NCBI RefSeq assembly: GCF_902706295.1
Contig: NZ_CACSJJ010000016.1
Location: 1-64,000 of the forward strand
Source: Arthrobacter sp. 18067
GTDB taxonomy: Bacteria; Actinomycetota; Actinomycetes; Actinomycetales; Micrococcaceae
Length of the DNA: 64,000 bases
Reading direction: 5' to 3'
Position numbers and translations under genes: made by a program. Below the pieces are notes generated by a model. The model saw nothing but the letters and a program-made list of their open reading frames with translations, did no database searches and had not been told where the DNA came from. Position 1 is the stretch's first letter; every line of letters starts with the position of its first letter. This document shows, piece by piece, positions 50,914 to 59,667 of the stretch.

Positions 50914-52815
50914 ATGGCAATCGGCTTCACCATGCCCGCCCCGGATTTTGACCTCAGCCCCATTACGGGCTGGACGAGGGAGCACTGGGTTGCCTTCGCC
51001 GATCAGCAGCTCCTGGCGGCGCGACCCTGCTTCTCCGCCCATAAGGCGAGTATCCGGCTGGGCGGCCGCCCGTCGTCGTCGGGAATTTCGTCCGACGGCC
51101 TGGAAGGATTCGCCCGAACGTTCCTCATGGCCGCTTTCCGTGTGGCCGGCGACGGCGGCGATGATCCCCACGGCCATTTGGACCTTTACCGCGAGGGCCT
51201 GCTTCAGGGGACCCACGTGGACGGTCCTGAAGCGTGGTTGCCGATTACTGATCGCTCGCAACCCATGGTGGAAGCTGCATCCATCGTCCTTGGGCTCCAG
51301 ATCACCAAGCCCTGGCTGTGGGACACCCTCCGTGGCGACGTACAGGCCCAGGTTGCCGCGTGGCTGCAGGGCTCCTCGCGCAGCACCTGTGTGGACAACA
51401 ACTGGGTGCTCTTCCAAGTGATGATCGCCGAGTTCCTGGCCGGTGCGGGGTTCGAGCACAACGAAAGCCAGATCGAACACGGCCTGCAGCGCCTGGAGGA
51501 CTGGTACGCCGGCGGCGGTTGGTACCGGGACGGGGACAATGGCGGTACCGGCGATTTCTTCGACTACTACTGCGGCTGGGCCATGCACCTCTACCCCATC
51601 CTTTGGGCCGAATTTGCTGCCGGTCGGCACCCCGACGCCGACCACCGGCTGGAGGTCTACCGGACCCGGCTCTCGGCTTTCCTGGAGGATCACGTCAGGT
51701 TCTTCGGTTCCAACGGTGCCCCGATTTTTCAAGGCCGTTCCCTGATCTACCGCTACGCCGCCGTCGCGCCCTTCTTCATGGGTGAGGCGATCTGCGCGAC
51801 GCCGCTCAATCCCGGCCAGACCCGCAGGATCGCCAGCGGTGCGGCGAAGTACTTCCTCGACGGCGGCGCTTACGACGACGGCCTGCCGTCACTTGGGTGG
51901 TTCGGCGCTTTCGAGCCGATGACCCAGGAATACTCGGGCCCCGCCTCGCCGTACTGGACGTCCAAGGCATTCGTAGGATTGCTCCTGCCCGCCGACCACC
52001 CCGTGTGGACCGCCGTGGAGGAACCCTCGCCGCTGGAGAGGGAAGACAGCCTGAAGCACGCGGAGGGACCCAACTACCTGCTCCACTCCACTGCCGCTGA
52101 CGGCGTTGCCCGCCTGCTCAACCACGGCAGCGACAAATACTACGCACCGGGACCGGACGATCCTCTCTACCGCCGCCTCGCTTACTCAAGCCACACGGCA
52201 CCACTGTTTACCACGCACCCCATTGATAACCACTTCGCCATCCTCAACGACTTCGGCACGCCCAGTCGCCGGGCGAAGATCCACCGGCTCAAGGCCTGGC
52301 ATCAGCAAGCAGCCAGTTGGCATGCCCCCGTGTGGAACGACACCGACGACCCCGCCGATTCACCCTGGCGGGTAGCAACGGGAACCGCCGCGGCAGGCGG
52401 GTACGAACTTCGGGTCCACGCAGTGGTGGCCCAGGTTGGCTCCGGCCTGGCCGTCCGCGATGGCGGCTACGCACTGGCCGGCAGCCGCCCGGTGGAGAGC
52501 CGGAATGACGTGCTCAGCGACGGCCGGCTTCACACCGCCATATGGCCTCTTTACGGCTACACGGGCGGCGGCACTTTCCGGGCCGAAGGCGCGTCGCCAT
52601 TGGGCGAGCTGGCCGCATGCGGCTATCTGGAAGGCAAACTGTCCGGCGAACGCAGCTGCTTCGCTTCACTGGTGTACCTCGGTGGTGAGCCTCCCGCTTG
52701 GGTTCCTCCCGTCGTCGGGCCTCCAGTTTTTGACGTGCTCGACGACGACCGTCGCATCAGCGCGCGCCTTACTCTGGGTTCGGGGCAGGTCTTGGAGGTG
52801 TTGTTCGCCTTCTGA
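50914..52815 (+). CDS. DUF2264 family protein (polysaccharide lyase/glycanase-like)
   Basis: 633 residues. The start MAIGFTMPAPDF leads to an (alpha/alpha) toroid-like domain (FARTFLMAAFRVAGDGGDD; NNWVLFQVMIAEFLAGAGF; WYRDGDNGGTGDFFDYYCGW), then a beta-rich C-terminal half. DUF2264 proteins are inferred to cleave uronic-acid-containing oligosaccharides. ATG 50914 has AGGAGA 3-4 nt upstream; the open frame to 50827 lacks a site. No signal peptide, so cytosolic, fitting breakdown of imported oligosaccharides from the ABC importer. Confidence 0.83.
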   Translation: MAIGFTMPAPDFDLSPITGWTREHWVAFADQQLLAARPCFSAHKASIRLGGRPSSSGISSDGLEGFARTFLMAAFRVAGDGGDDPHGHLDLYREGLLQGTHVDGPEAWLPITDRSQPMVEAASIVLGLQITKPWLWDTLRGDVQAQVAAWLQGSSRSTCVDNNWVLFQVMIAEFLAGAGFEHNESQIEHGLQRLEDWYAGGGWYRDGDNGGTGDFFDYYCGWAMHLYPILWAEFAAGRHPDADHRLEVYRTRLSAFLEDHVRFFGSNGAPIFQGRSLIYRYAAVAPFFMGEAICATPLNPGQTRRIASGAAKYFLDGGAYDDGLPSLGWFGAFEPMTQEYSGPASPYWTSKAFVGLLLPADHPVWTAVEEPSPLEREDSLKHAEGPNYLLHSTAADGVARLLNHGSDKYYAPGPDDPLYRRLAYSSHTAPLFTTHPIDNHFAILNDFGTPSRRAKIHRLKAWHQQAASWHAPVWNDTDDPADSPWRVATGTAAAGGYELRVHAVVAQVGSGLAVRDGGYALAGSRPVESRNDVLSDGRLHTAIWPLYGYTGGGTFRAEGASPLGELAACGYLEGKLSGERSCFASLVYLGGEPPAWVPPVVGPPVFDVLDDDRRISARLTLGSGQVLEVLFAF

Positions 52816-52936
52816 ATTTGACGGTTTGAATCTTGAGCGAATCTTGAGATGACCCGGCGTCCTTCTTGAGCAGTCCATCCGATGGTTGAAACATCAGCCA
52901 ATCTGCTGATGGGAGCTTCCAGGAAGGACCACCGAA

Positions 52937-53131
52937 ATGACTGACCAGATCTCCACCAAGTCCGCTAACGCCGGCACAGCCCGCGATTCCCTGTCGGGCA
53001 CTGCCGAGGCCGTCCGCCATGCTGGGGAGGTCCTCGGTCAGAACCGTGCCGTGGTGGCTGTCCGTGAGCAGTTCAACCCGCTTGGCGTGGGGCTTCGGAG
53101 CATCTGGCCGCAATCGGTCGTCGGATTCTAG
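52937..53131 (+). CDS. Small hypothetical protein
   Basis: 64 residues. N-terminal polar stretch then a helix (SLSGTAEAVRHAGEVLGQNR) and a short hydrophobic end (IWPQSVVGF). AAGGA ~8 nt before ATG. Followed by the strong hairpin at 53150-53189. Unknown function. Confidence 0.6.
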   Translation: MTDQISTKSANAGTARDSLSGTAEAVRHAGEVLGQNRAVVAVREQFNPLGVGLRSIWPQSVVGF

Positions 53132-53149
53132 GACCCAATAAACTTTGAA

Positions 53150-53189
53150 CCGGGCGGGCACCTTTTCATTCGGAAAGGTGCCCGCCCGG
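53150..53189. terminator. Strong hairpin between small gene and DUF1206 gene
   Basis: CCGGGCGGGCACCTTT (53150-53165) pairs perfectly with AAAGGTGCCCGCCCGG (53174-53189), 16 bp with an 8-nt loop, followed by a short T-run. It likely terminates the small-gene transcript, but ends only 16 bp before the DUF1206 start. Confidence 0.7.
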
Positions 53190-53205
53190 GGTCGTTTAAG
53201 GGACG

Positions 53206-54054
53206 ATGGAGTCCAGTGCGGAAATAAGGAGGCTTGTCATCAAGGAAGAGATGAGGAAGGCCGCTGATGTGGCCGAGGAAGCCGCGAATTCGCGTACCTT
53301 TGCCGCTGTCGCCCGGGCCGGCTACGTGGTGAGCGGACTGCTGCACCTGCTGATCGGTGTTATCGCCCTGCAACTCGCAGTGGGCCGCGGCGGTGAGGCC
53401 GATGTCAGCGGAGCCGTGACGGAACTGGCCCGCCAACCGGCTGGTCCGTTCCTGCTCTGGGCCTGCTTTGCAGCGTGCGCGGCGTTGGCATTGTGGCAAC
53501 TTGGTAACGCGTTCCTTGGCTACCGGGGCGGTTCGGGCAACAAGCTCACCAAGAGACTCTCCGCCGTAGGGCAGGCGATCGTCTTCGCCGGCCTTGCCGC
53601 TACCATCGTCTCGTTCGTCGCAGGCAGGGGCCAGAACAGCAGGGAGTCCACCAGCGACTTCACCGTCACGCTCATGAAGGCACCGTTCGGGATGTTCCTG
53701 TTGATCGCCATCGGGGCTGGGATCGCGATCACCGGCATTGTGTTCGCAGTGAGGGGCTTTCGGCAGAAATTCACCAAGGACCTCTCGCTGTCCTCCCACC
53801 AGTCCGTGCGCAAATTCCAACTCGGTGTTGGCATGGTGGGTTACATTGCCAAGGGGATCGCCCTCTTCCTGGTGGGCCTGCTGGTGATTATCGCTACGGT
53901 CCGTGCCGAGCCTGAGCAGTCAACCGGGCTCGATGGCAGTTTGAAAGCCCTGCGGGAACAGCCGTATGGGGTGTACTTGTTGGCGGCCGTCGCGCTGGGG
54001 CTCATCGCCTACGGCCTGTTCCTGATGGTCAAAGCACGGACGCTCCGGACCTAG
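53206..54054 (+). CDS. DUF1206 family membrane protein
   Basis: 282 residues, six predicted membrane helices arranged as three repeated two-helix DUF1206 units (VARAGYVVSGLLHLLIGVIA; AVGQAIVFAGLAATIVSFVA; GMVGYIAKGIALFLVGLLVI). Function unknown. ATG 53206 follows AAGGGACG; an alternative ATG at 53251 follows AAGGAAGAG. Directly after the hairpin terminator. Confidence 0.85.
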   Translation: MESSAEIRRLVIKEEMRKAADVAEEAANSRTFAAVARAGYVVSGLLHLLIGVIALQLAVGRGGEADVSGAVTELARQPAGPFLLWACFAACAALALWQLGNAFLGYRGGSGNKLTKRLSAVGQAIVFAGLAATIVSFVAGRGQNSRESTSDFTVTLMKAPFGMFLLIAIGAGIAITGIVFAVRGFRQKFTKDLSLSSHQSVRKFQLGVGMVGYIAKGIALFLVGLLVIIATVRAEPEQSTGLDGSLKALREQPYGVYLLAAVALGLIAYGLFLMVKARTLRT

Positions 54055-54072
54055 CCTCGACGCGGACTCCCA

Positions 54073-54936
54073 TCACCTTGCTTCGTCCCTCTCGATGGGA
54101 ATCCACAACTGCCCACGTCCGTGCGTGCCGCCTGCCTCCACTCGGACGCTGAGCATTTCAGGTCCGGGCGCCCACCTGTAGGGGTTGGCCGGGAACCATT
54201 CTGTTGCCGCGTCCGCCCACATGTTTTGCAGGACCTCCGGGAACTTCCCCTCGGTTTCGAAAACGACCCACAGGCCCGCCGGCACTTCAAGGGCGTCCAA
54301 ACCTTCCGGTGCTGCCTGGCTGGATGCCACAGCATGCCAGTAGTCCAATTCGCTTCCCTCGGTCCGCTGCTCCTCGATGTTGTCAGTGACAGACAACGGT
54401 CCGGCAGGATCCATGTCTGCGAACCCGAGCATGCGCTGGGTGACATTGGGGTCCAGGCCCCTTTGAAAATCGATGATGGCCTGGTTGGGCCCTTCGTGGA
54501 CCAAGGGGACGCGTGCTTTCAATCCAATAAGGCGGAAAGCAGGCCTGTCTTCAATGCGGTGCTTCATGTCGGTATTCCCTTCGACTCGGAGATGGAACCT
54601 CAGCTGAGGTTGGGAATGGAGAATGGCGCCAGGCTGTCTGGCCTCAGACGGCGTCAGCCCGTGCATGGCCTTGAAGGCCCGGGTGAACGCTTCAGCTGAG
54701 CCGTATCCGTAGCGGACCGCAACGTCCAGGACTGTTCCGCCCTCCAGGATTTCCGCAGTGGCCGCCGTCAGCCGCCTCCTGCGGATGTACTCCGAGACGG
54801 GAAAGCCCGCCAGGGAGGAGAACATCCGCCGGAAGTGATACTCGGACGTCAACGCGGTCCGGGCCAGGGTGCTCACCTCCACGGGCGCGGTCAGGTCATG
54901 CTCGATCAGCTCCACGGCCCTGTTCCATTCGTGCAC
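54073..54936 (-). CDS. AraC-family regulator with GyrI-like effector domain
   Basis: 287 residues. Two AraC HTH units (~1-105; ALTSEYHFRRMFSSLAGFPV; YGYGSAEAFTRAFKAMHG) lead to a GyrI-like/SOUL-type effector domain (~125-287; RLIGLKARVPLV; GLWVVFETEGKFPEVLQN) that binds a small ligand. GTG 54936 has GGAGG 5 nt upstream; ATG 54948 lacks spacing and the frame is open to 55056. No clear target next door. Confidence 0.84.
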   Translation of the reverse strand: MHEWNRAVELIEHDLTAPVEVSTLARTALTSEYHFRRMFSSLAGFPVSEYIRRRRLTAATAEILEGGTVLDVAVRYGYGSAEAFTRAFKAMHGLTPSEARQPGAILHSQPQLRFHLRVEGNTDMKHRIEDRPAFRLIGLKARVPLVHEGPNQAIIDFQRGLDPNVTQRMLGFADMDPAGPLSVTDNIEEQRTEGSELDYWHAVASSQAAPEGLDALEVPAGLWVVFETEGKFPEVLQNMWADAATEWFPANPYRWAPGPEMLSVRVEAGGTHGRGQLWIPIERDEAR

Positions 54937-55097
54937 AGTCGCCTCCATTCCTTGCACCGACGCTACGCGGGCCCCGGCGGTGATGGCCCAACAATCCTTG
55001 CCCGAAATTATCAGGGTCCGGACAAGGCAAGAACCCGGAGGCTGCAGTTGCAGCACTCCGGGTCCTTGGATCTCGTGGAGGGTATGGCGTTCAGGTC

Positions 55098-55358
55098 CTA
55101 CGGCCGACTGGAGCCAGAGGCTTCGTCATCCGGTTCTGAGGAGAACGGCCGGTCCTTTGGGGTCTCTTCTGTGTTCTGTTCGTCCAACTCGGCGTCAGCC
55201 GAAGGCACTGTTTTCTCAGCGTAATCACCCTCGGTGTAGTCACCTCCGGCGTCATCCTTCAGGGTTTCAGGTGACACGCCGGTGTCGCCGTAATCGCCCT
55301 CGGAGTATTGGCCTTCGAGTTCGTCGCCGTTCGCGTCGCGGTTCTGGTTGTTAGCCAT
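55098..55358 (-). CDS. Small acidic, probably disordered protein
   Basis: 86 residues, rich in Asp, Glu and Ser, with repeated GDYGD/GDYTEGDY units. Its start overlaps the GlsB-type stop by 8 bp, so it is co-transcribed with that membrane protein. Probably disordered; function unknown. Confidence 0.72.
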   Translation of the reverse strand: MANNQNRDANGDELEGQYSEGDYGDTGVSPETLKDDAGGDYTEGDYAEKTVPSADAELDEQNTEETPKDRPFSSEPDDEASGSSRP

Positions 55359-55620
55359 GGTGCGCCCTGCGGCTGGTGACCAGCCCGTAGACCAGCAGCA
55401 CGATGAGGGAGCCGCCGATGGCCAGGAGCCAGGTTCGGATGGCGAAGAACTCCGTTAGTCCCTCGCCGAAGATCAGGCCACCGATCCAGCCGCCCAGCAG
55501 GGCGCCGACCACGCCCAGCAAGAGGGTTATGAACCAGCCGCCTCCTTGGCGGCCGGGAAGGATTAGCTTTGCGATGGCACCGGCCAAAAGGCCGAGCAGA
55601 AGAAAACCAAAGAAACCCAT
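55351..55620 (-). CDS. GlsB/YeaQ/YmgE-type membrane protein
   Basis: 89 residues with three predicted membrane helices and Gly-rich packing (GFFGFLLLGLLAGAIAKLIL; GWFITLLLGVVGALLGGWIG). Conserved stress-associated family linked to the general stress response. ATG 55620 has GGAG 5 nt upstream; the open frame to 55656 lacks a site. Confidence 0.85.
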   Translation of the reverse strand: MGFFGFLLLGLLAGAIAKLILPGRQGGGWFITLLLGVVGALLGGWIGGLIFGEGLTEFFAIRTWLLAIGGSLIVLLVYGLVTSRRAHHG

Positions 55621-55842
55621 TTTTGCTCCTACTTTCTTTGTCGATGGAAATTCCATGAACGTCTTGAAGCGGTTACTTCATCAGGCGCCTGTTCCAAATT
55701 AAGGGCGCCGGAATGAGACCCTTTGAGGGCCGTGCGATTTGCGGGGATTGAAACGCTCAATGCAACCCGATGAAATTATTAAACACAGCCATTAAAGCAC
55801 TCCTGCCGATTGGGGGTCGGGCTCAGTACTGCAACTGCAACG

Positions 55843-56025
55843 CTAGCCGCTCCGGGAACCAGTAGCAAGCAACCTGATTATTTGTTTGCTTCCGGCATGC
55901 GCCCAAAGCTGCCCGGTTTCGCAGGCTAGCGGTGGTCCGGGGATGCCCCTGATTCCTTTGGCGGCGTCCTTGGCCTTGCCAACTGCCTCTTCAGCAATGT
56001 CCTTAGTCCTGTCATCGAGTCCCAT
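55843..56025 (-). CDS. CsbD-like short protein with altered C terminus
   Basis: 60 residues. The N terminus MGLDDRTKDIAEEAVGKAKD resembles CsbD-family stress proteins, but the following sequence (GIPGPPLACETGQLWAHAGS) does not continue the usual KAEGKADQAK-type helix. AGGAG lies 7 nt before ATG 56025, so translation is likely. It is either a decayed CsbD or a new C terminus; a frameshift after residue ~25 could explain it. Confidence 0.5.
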   Translation of the reverse strand: MGLDDRTKDIAEEAVGKAKDAAKGIRGIPGPPLACETGQLWAHAGSKQIIRLLATGSRSG

Positions 56026-56210
56026 GGTTTCACTCCTCGGGTTGTGATGCGGTTGCCAACCGGCGATTATCGGCCGGCTGGCATAATATTTTAGTTGCTT
56101 GTCCCATTTCAGCAAATCTTTAGTAGCCAGCCTGCGATCAATGCGCAGGTGACAGCGCGCAGCCCACGGGGCTAGTGTCGAGGAATAACACCTCGAAAGG
56201 AGTGATTCCT

Positions 56211-56639
56211 GTGAAAGGGAAAGCATTGTTCGCCGTTGGAGTGGCCGTCGGCTACGTATGGGGATCGAAGTCCTGGCCGGAGGTGTATCGGCGGGTACGC
56301 GGCGGTACGGAAAAGCTCTGGAAGAACCCGGATGTCCAGGACAACGTGCACCAGGCCACCGAAGCCGTGCAGGACTCGGTGCCGGACATCCTGGACAACT
56401 TGTATGAGGCCGGCAAGAAGCTGATGGAAAAGGCCGAGGCGATGTTTCCCGGAATCTCCTCGCCGAAGGCGGACCAGCGGTTCGGCTCTTCCCCGAGCGA
56501 ACCGACCGTAACCACTGTGCCCATCAAGTCAGACGTCGTGTCGGATCCTGCCCTGGATGACACCACCGGAAGTGACTGGACGGACGAAGGCGGCGCAGCG
56601 CCGGAAGGACCAGCTACAAATACGCCGCCCCGTCCCTAG
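56211..56639 (+). CDS. YtxH-like small protein
   Basis: 142 residues. A short hydrophobic N-terminal segment (ALFAVGVAVGYVWGSKSWPE) then a helical region and a disordered acidic tail, like YtxH-type general stress proteins. GTG 56211 has AAAGGAG ~9 nt upstream; the upstream open frame from 56175 lacks a site. Convergent with the alpha/beta hydrolase. Confidence 0.74.
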   Translation: MKGKALFAVGVAVGYVWGSKSWPEVYRRVRGGTEKLWKNPDVQDNVHQATEAVQDSVPDILDNLYEAGKKLMEKAEAMFPGISSPKADQRFGSSPSEPTVTTVPIKSDVVSDPALDDTTGSDWTDEGGAAPEGPATNTPPRP

Positions 56640-56646
56640 TTCTTGG

Positions 56647-57351
56647 CTAATTGCTGCGGTTCGCGGCCGTCAAAATTGCCTCTCCCAATTCCTTGGGCTT
56701 GGTGAACTGCGGCCAGTGTCCTGTCGGCAGGTCGATGTAGTCCACGTCGTGGATCCTTGCGAGCTCGGCGGTAAAGGGATGCCCGGCGTCCATCCACTCC
56801 TTCAGCAGTGACGACGGGAATTGGCACGCAATGATCGTGGCAGGAACGTCGTAGCGCCGGACATCGCTCAAATGCTGTTGGTCGAAGGCAACGCCCTTGG
56901 GTTCGGGGATGGCACGTGCGCGGAAGGCTTTCTTCAGGTCATCGGTGAGGTCAACCAGGTCCTCGTCCTCGAATGCTTCCCACGGCGGCAGCGGGAGGTC
57001 GTCGCCGTCGTCGGGCAATTCATCATTGATGACCCCGCCCTCACCGAGGGGGCCGCTGTCCACATAGATGGCGCGGGCCACCCGGTCCGGGCGGGCATCT
57101 GCCACGCCATGGATGATGGCGCCGCCCCCTGAGTGGCCTACAAGAATGACTTTGCCGTCCAGGGAGTCCACCTTCTCCACAACGGCATCTATGTGTGTGC
57201 GGAGGCCGATGCCGGTGCGGGATGCGTCGACGGATTCCAGCCCAGGGAGCGTCAGCGGATGAACCGAGTGTCCTGCGGCCACCAGCGGGGGAGTCACCTC
57301 CTCCCACGACGAGGCGTCCAACCAGAAACCGGGTACAAGGATGATGTCCAT
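56647..57351 (-). CDS. Alpha/beta-hydrolase fold protein (EstA-like)
   Basis: 234 residues. LVPGFWLDASSW oxyanion region, VGHSGGGAII with nucleophile S74, and LPTGHWPQF with catalytic His. Short lid. Likely cytosolic esterase; the substrate is unknown. It begins 42 bp after the YdeI-type gene on the same strand. Confidence 0.85.
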   Translation of the reverse strand: MDIILVPGFWLDASSWEEVTPPLVAAGHSVHPLTLPGLESVDASRTGIGLRTHIDAVVEKVDSLDGKVILVGHSGGGAIIHGVADARPDRVARAIYVDSGPLGEGGVINDELPDDGDDLPLPPWEAFEDEDLVDLTDDLKKAFRARAIPEPKGVAFDQQHLSDVRRYDVPATIIACQFPSSLLKEWMDAGHPFTAELARIHDVDYIDLPTGHWPQFTKPKELGEAILTAANRSN

Positions 57352-57393
57352 GCGGGTACCCTACGGGAGCCCACCGACAGTTTGTAAGAGCCG

Positions 57394-57960
57394 CTAGTGT
57401 CCTTCAGCCAGCTTCTCCACAACCTTCGCCAGGATCTTGCCGCGGGAGTCCGGGGTGCGGGCCTTGAGTACCTGCAGGATGATGAGGTAGCGCTCGGTCT
57501 TGCCCAACCGTTCGAAACCTTGCTTGGCGGCCACGTTTCCTGCGAGTGCGGCTTCCAGGTCCTCGGGAACCTCGGCGTTGGCTTGCGAAACGTAGGCCGC
57601 TTCCCAGCGGCCATCTGCTTTGGCGGCGTCAATCTCCGCAAATCCGGGCGGCTGCATGCGTCCCGCATCTATCAGCGACTCCACCTTGCCCACGTTCACT
57701 TGGGACCACGTGCTTCGTGCCCGGCGGCGCGAATATCTCTGCAGGAAGGTTGTTTGGTCGTAGCCCTTGCGCTGGCCATCGATCCAGCCGAAGCAGAGTG
57801 CCCCGTCCAGGGCGTCCTGTATCTCAATGAGTCCGGCGCCGGAGTTCTTCTTGCCGATTATCAGCCAGGCTTCGGCCTGCGTCCCGTGATTCTCCGCGAG
57901 CCAGCGCTCCCACTCTGCGCCGTCGGCAAACCTCAGCAGCTCTGGCTCGTTCTTATCCAC
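57394..57960 (-). CDS. YdeI/OmpD-associated family protein
   Basis: 188 residues. GAEWERWLAENHGTQAEAWL, LIEIQDALDGALCFGWIDGQ and RRRARSTWSQVNVGKVESLI are typical of the YdeI/OmpD-associated (bacteriocin-protection) family, whose biochemical role is unclear. GTG 57960 has GGGAGG 6 nt upstream. Upstream lies the palindromic repeat copy A. Confidence 0.84.
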   Translation of the reverse strand: MDKNEPELLRFADGAEWERWLAENHGTQAEAWLIIGKKNSGAGLIEIQDALDGALCFGWIDGQRKGYDQTTFLQRYSRRRARSTWSQVNVGKVESLIDAGRMQPPGFAEIDAAKADGRWEAAYVSQANAEVPEDLEAALAGNVAAKQGFERLGKTERYLIILQVLKARTPDSRGKILAKVVEKLAEGH

Positions 57961-57990
57961 CGTGAACCTCCCTTTCCAACTACCAGCATC

Positions 57991-58062
57991 CCCCAAGTAA
58001 GTCGCAGCAGAGCGCGTTATGGTCGCACAAAACGGCGTTAACTGCGACTCAGTTGGGTTCGG
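57991..58062. repeat. Palindromic intergenic repeat, copy A
   Basis: A ~65-bp element with inverted arms (CCCAAGTAAGTCGCAG...ACTGCGACTCAGTTGGG). It shares most positions with copy B at 61874-61950, including GTCGCAG, CAAAACGGC and ACTCAGTTGGGTTC. REP-like element. Confidence 0.6.
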
Positions 58063-58100
58063 GGAGGGGGTTGACGGGACGCCGATCCCGGGTAATAGTT

Positions 58101-58112
58101 ATCGTATACGAT
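58101..58112. promoter_or_regulatory. ATCGTATACGAT operator
   Basis: A perfect 12-bp palindrome ~37 bp before the first hpa-cluster gene, in the promoter position. ATnGTATACnAT-type sites are known for GntR regulators. The likely binder is the GntR encoded as the second gene of the operon. Confidence 0.6.
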
Positions 58113-58149
58113 TTCGTACTTGATAAATGTTCGACCAGGAGGAGGCGCC

Positions 58150-59667
58150 GTGACACTGGAGTTCCGGACCCAGGAAGTCAGCCAGGACATGCTGGCCCGG
58201 ACGCGCAAGGTTATTGCCGTCCACATCAACTACCCCAGCCGCGCGGCCCAGCGCGGGCGTACTCCCGAGCAGCCGTCGTACTTCCTGAAGCCGTCCTCGT
58301 CTCTGGCGCTCGGCACCGCGGATGCTCCCGGCACCGTTGAGCGTCCGGCCGGTTGTGAACTTCTGGGCTACGAGGGCGAGATCGCCCTGGTCATCGGCAA
58401 GTCTGCCCGCCGTGTTGGCCTTGAGGACGCCTGGAGCCACGTCGAATGGGTCACTGCGTCCAACGACCTCGGCGTCTACGACCTCCGCTACGCAGACAAG
58501 GGCTCCAATGTCCGGTCCAAAGGGGGCGACGGCTTCACCCCCGTCGGCCCGGCGCTGATCCCAGCCGACGCCGTCGATCCCACCCAGCTGCGGATCCGCA
58601 CTTGGCACAACGGAAACCTCGTCCAGGACGACACCACCGAGGACCTGCTCTTCCCGTTCGCGCAACTGGTCGCCGACCTCTCGCAGCTGCTCACCCTCGA
58701 AGAGGGCGACATCATCCTCACCGGCACACCCGCCGGTGCGTCGGTCGCGAAGCCGGGTGACGTCGTCGAAATTGAGGTCACCGGTGGTGATTTCAGCAGC
58801 GGCCGCCTGGCCACCAAAGTAACGGAAGGCACGACGCCGTTCGCGGACTTTGGTGCCAGGCCCAAGTCTGATGACACCCAGCGGGAAGAGGCCTACGGAT
58901 CGCGCGAAGCGGCAGGGCTGCCTGCTCCCGAAAATGCTTCGGTACTGACCCCGGAGCTGAAGGCGAAGCTGGAAAGCGTCGCCACCGCCACCCTCTCATC
59001 CCAGCTGCGCAAGCGCGGGTTGAACAACGTGAGCATCGACGGCCTGCAGGCTACCCGCCCGGACCGCAAGGTGGTGGGCCTGGCACGGACACTGCGTTAC
59101 GTTCCGAACCGCGAAGATCTCTTCACAACCCACGGCGGCGGCTTCAATGCCCAGAAGCGCGCCATCGATTCCGTGAATGAGGGCGAGATCCTTGTCATGG
59201 AAGCCCGTGGCGAGAAGGGAACCGGCACTGTGGGGGACATCCTGGCACTGAGGGCCCAAGTACGTGGGGCCGCTGCCATCATTACCGACGGCGGCGTCCG
59301 CGACTACTCCGCGGTGGCTGACCTGGAGATGCCTACCTACTTCGCCAACCCGCACCCGGCAGTCCTTGGACGGCGGCACATTCCTTGGGACACGGACATC
59401 ACCATCGCCTGCGGCGGAGCGACCGTACAGCCCGGGGACATCATCGTGGCTGACTCCGACGGCATCCTGGTGATCCCGCCGGCCATCGCCGAGGAGCTGG
59501 TGGATGACTGCATCCAGCAGGAAAAGGAAGAGACGTTCATCTTCCAGATGGTCCAAGAGGGCAACAGTGTTGATGGGCTGTATCCGATGAACAAGGAATG
59601 GCAGGCGCGGTACGCGGAGTGGGTCACAGCCGAGTGGCAGAGCCGGCAAGGAGCCCAAGGTGACTGA
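58150..59667 (+). CDS. FAH-domain isomerase/decarboxylase fused to RraA-like domain (HpaG-type fusion)
   Basis: 505 residues. N-terminal fumarylacetoacetate-hydrolase domain (~70-240; GYEGEIALVIGKSARRVG; LTGTPAGASVAKPGDVVEIE), as in HpaG/HpcE homoprotocatechuate-pathway isomerases and decarboxylases. C-terminal RraA-like domain (~275-480; GVRDYSAVAD with R384/D385), the fold of 4-hydroxy-4-methyl-2-oxoglutarate aldolase. A fusion of both is unusual. GTG 58150 has AGGAGG ~4 nt upstream. First gene of the hpa cluster. Confidence 0.84.
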   Translation: MTLEFRTQEVSQDMLARTRKVIAVHINYPSRAAQRGRTPEQPSYFLKPSSSLALGTADAPGTVERPAGCELLGYEGEIALVIGKSARRVGLEDAWSHVEWVTASNDLGVYDLRYADKGSNVRSKGGDGFTPVGPALIPADAVDPTQLRIRTWHNGNLVQDDTTEDLLFPFAQLVADLSQLLTLEEGDIILTGTPAGASVAKPGDVVEIEVTGGDFSSGRLATKVTEGTTPFADFGARPKSDDTQREEAYGSREAAGLPAPENASVLTPELKAKLESVATATLSSQLRKRGLNNVSIDGLQATRPDRKVVGLARTLRYVPNREDLFTTHGGGFNAQKRAIDSVNEGEILVMEARGEKGTGTVGDILALRAQVRGAAAIITDGGVRDYSAVADLEMPTYFANPHPAVLGRRHIPWDTDITIACGGATVQPGDIIVADSDGILVIPPAIAEELVDDCIQQEKEETFIFQMVQEGNSVDGLYPMNKEWQARYAEWVTAEWQSRQGAQGD

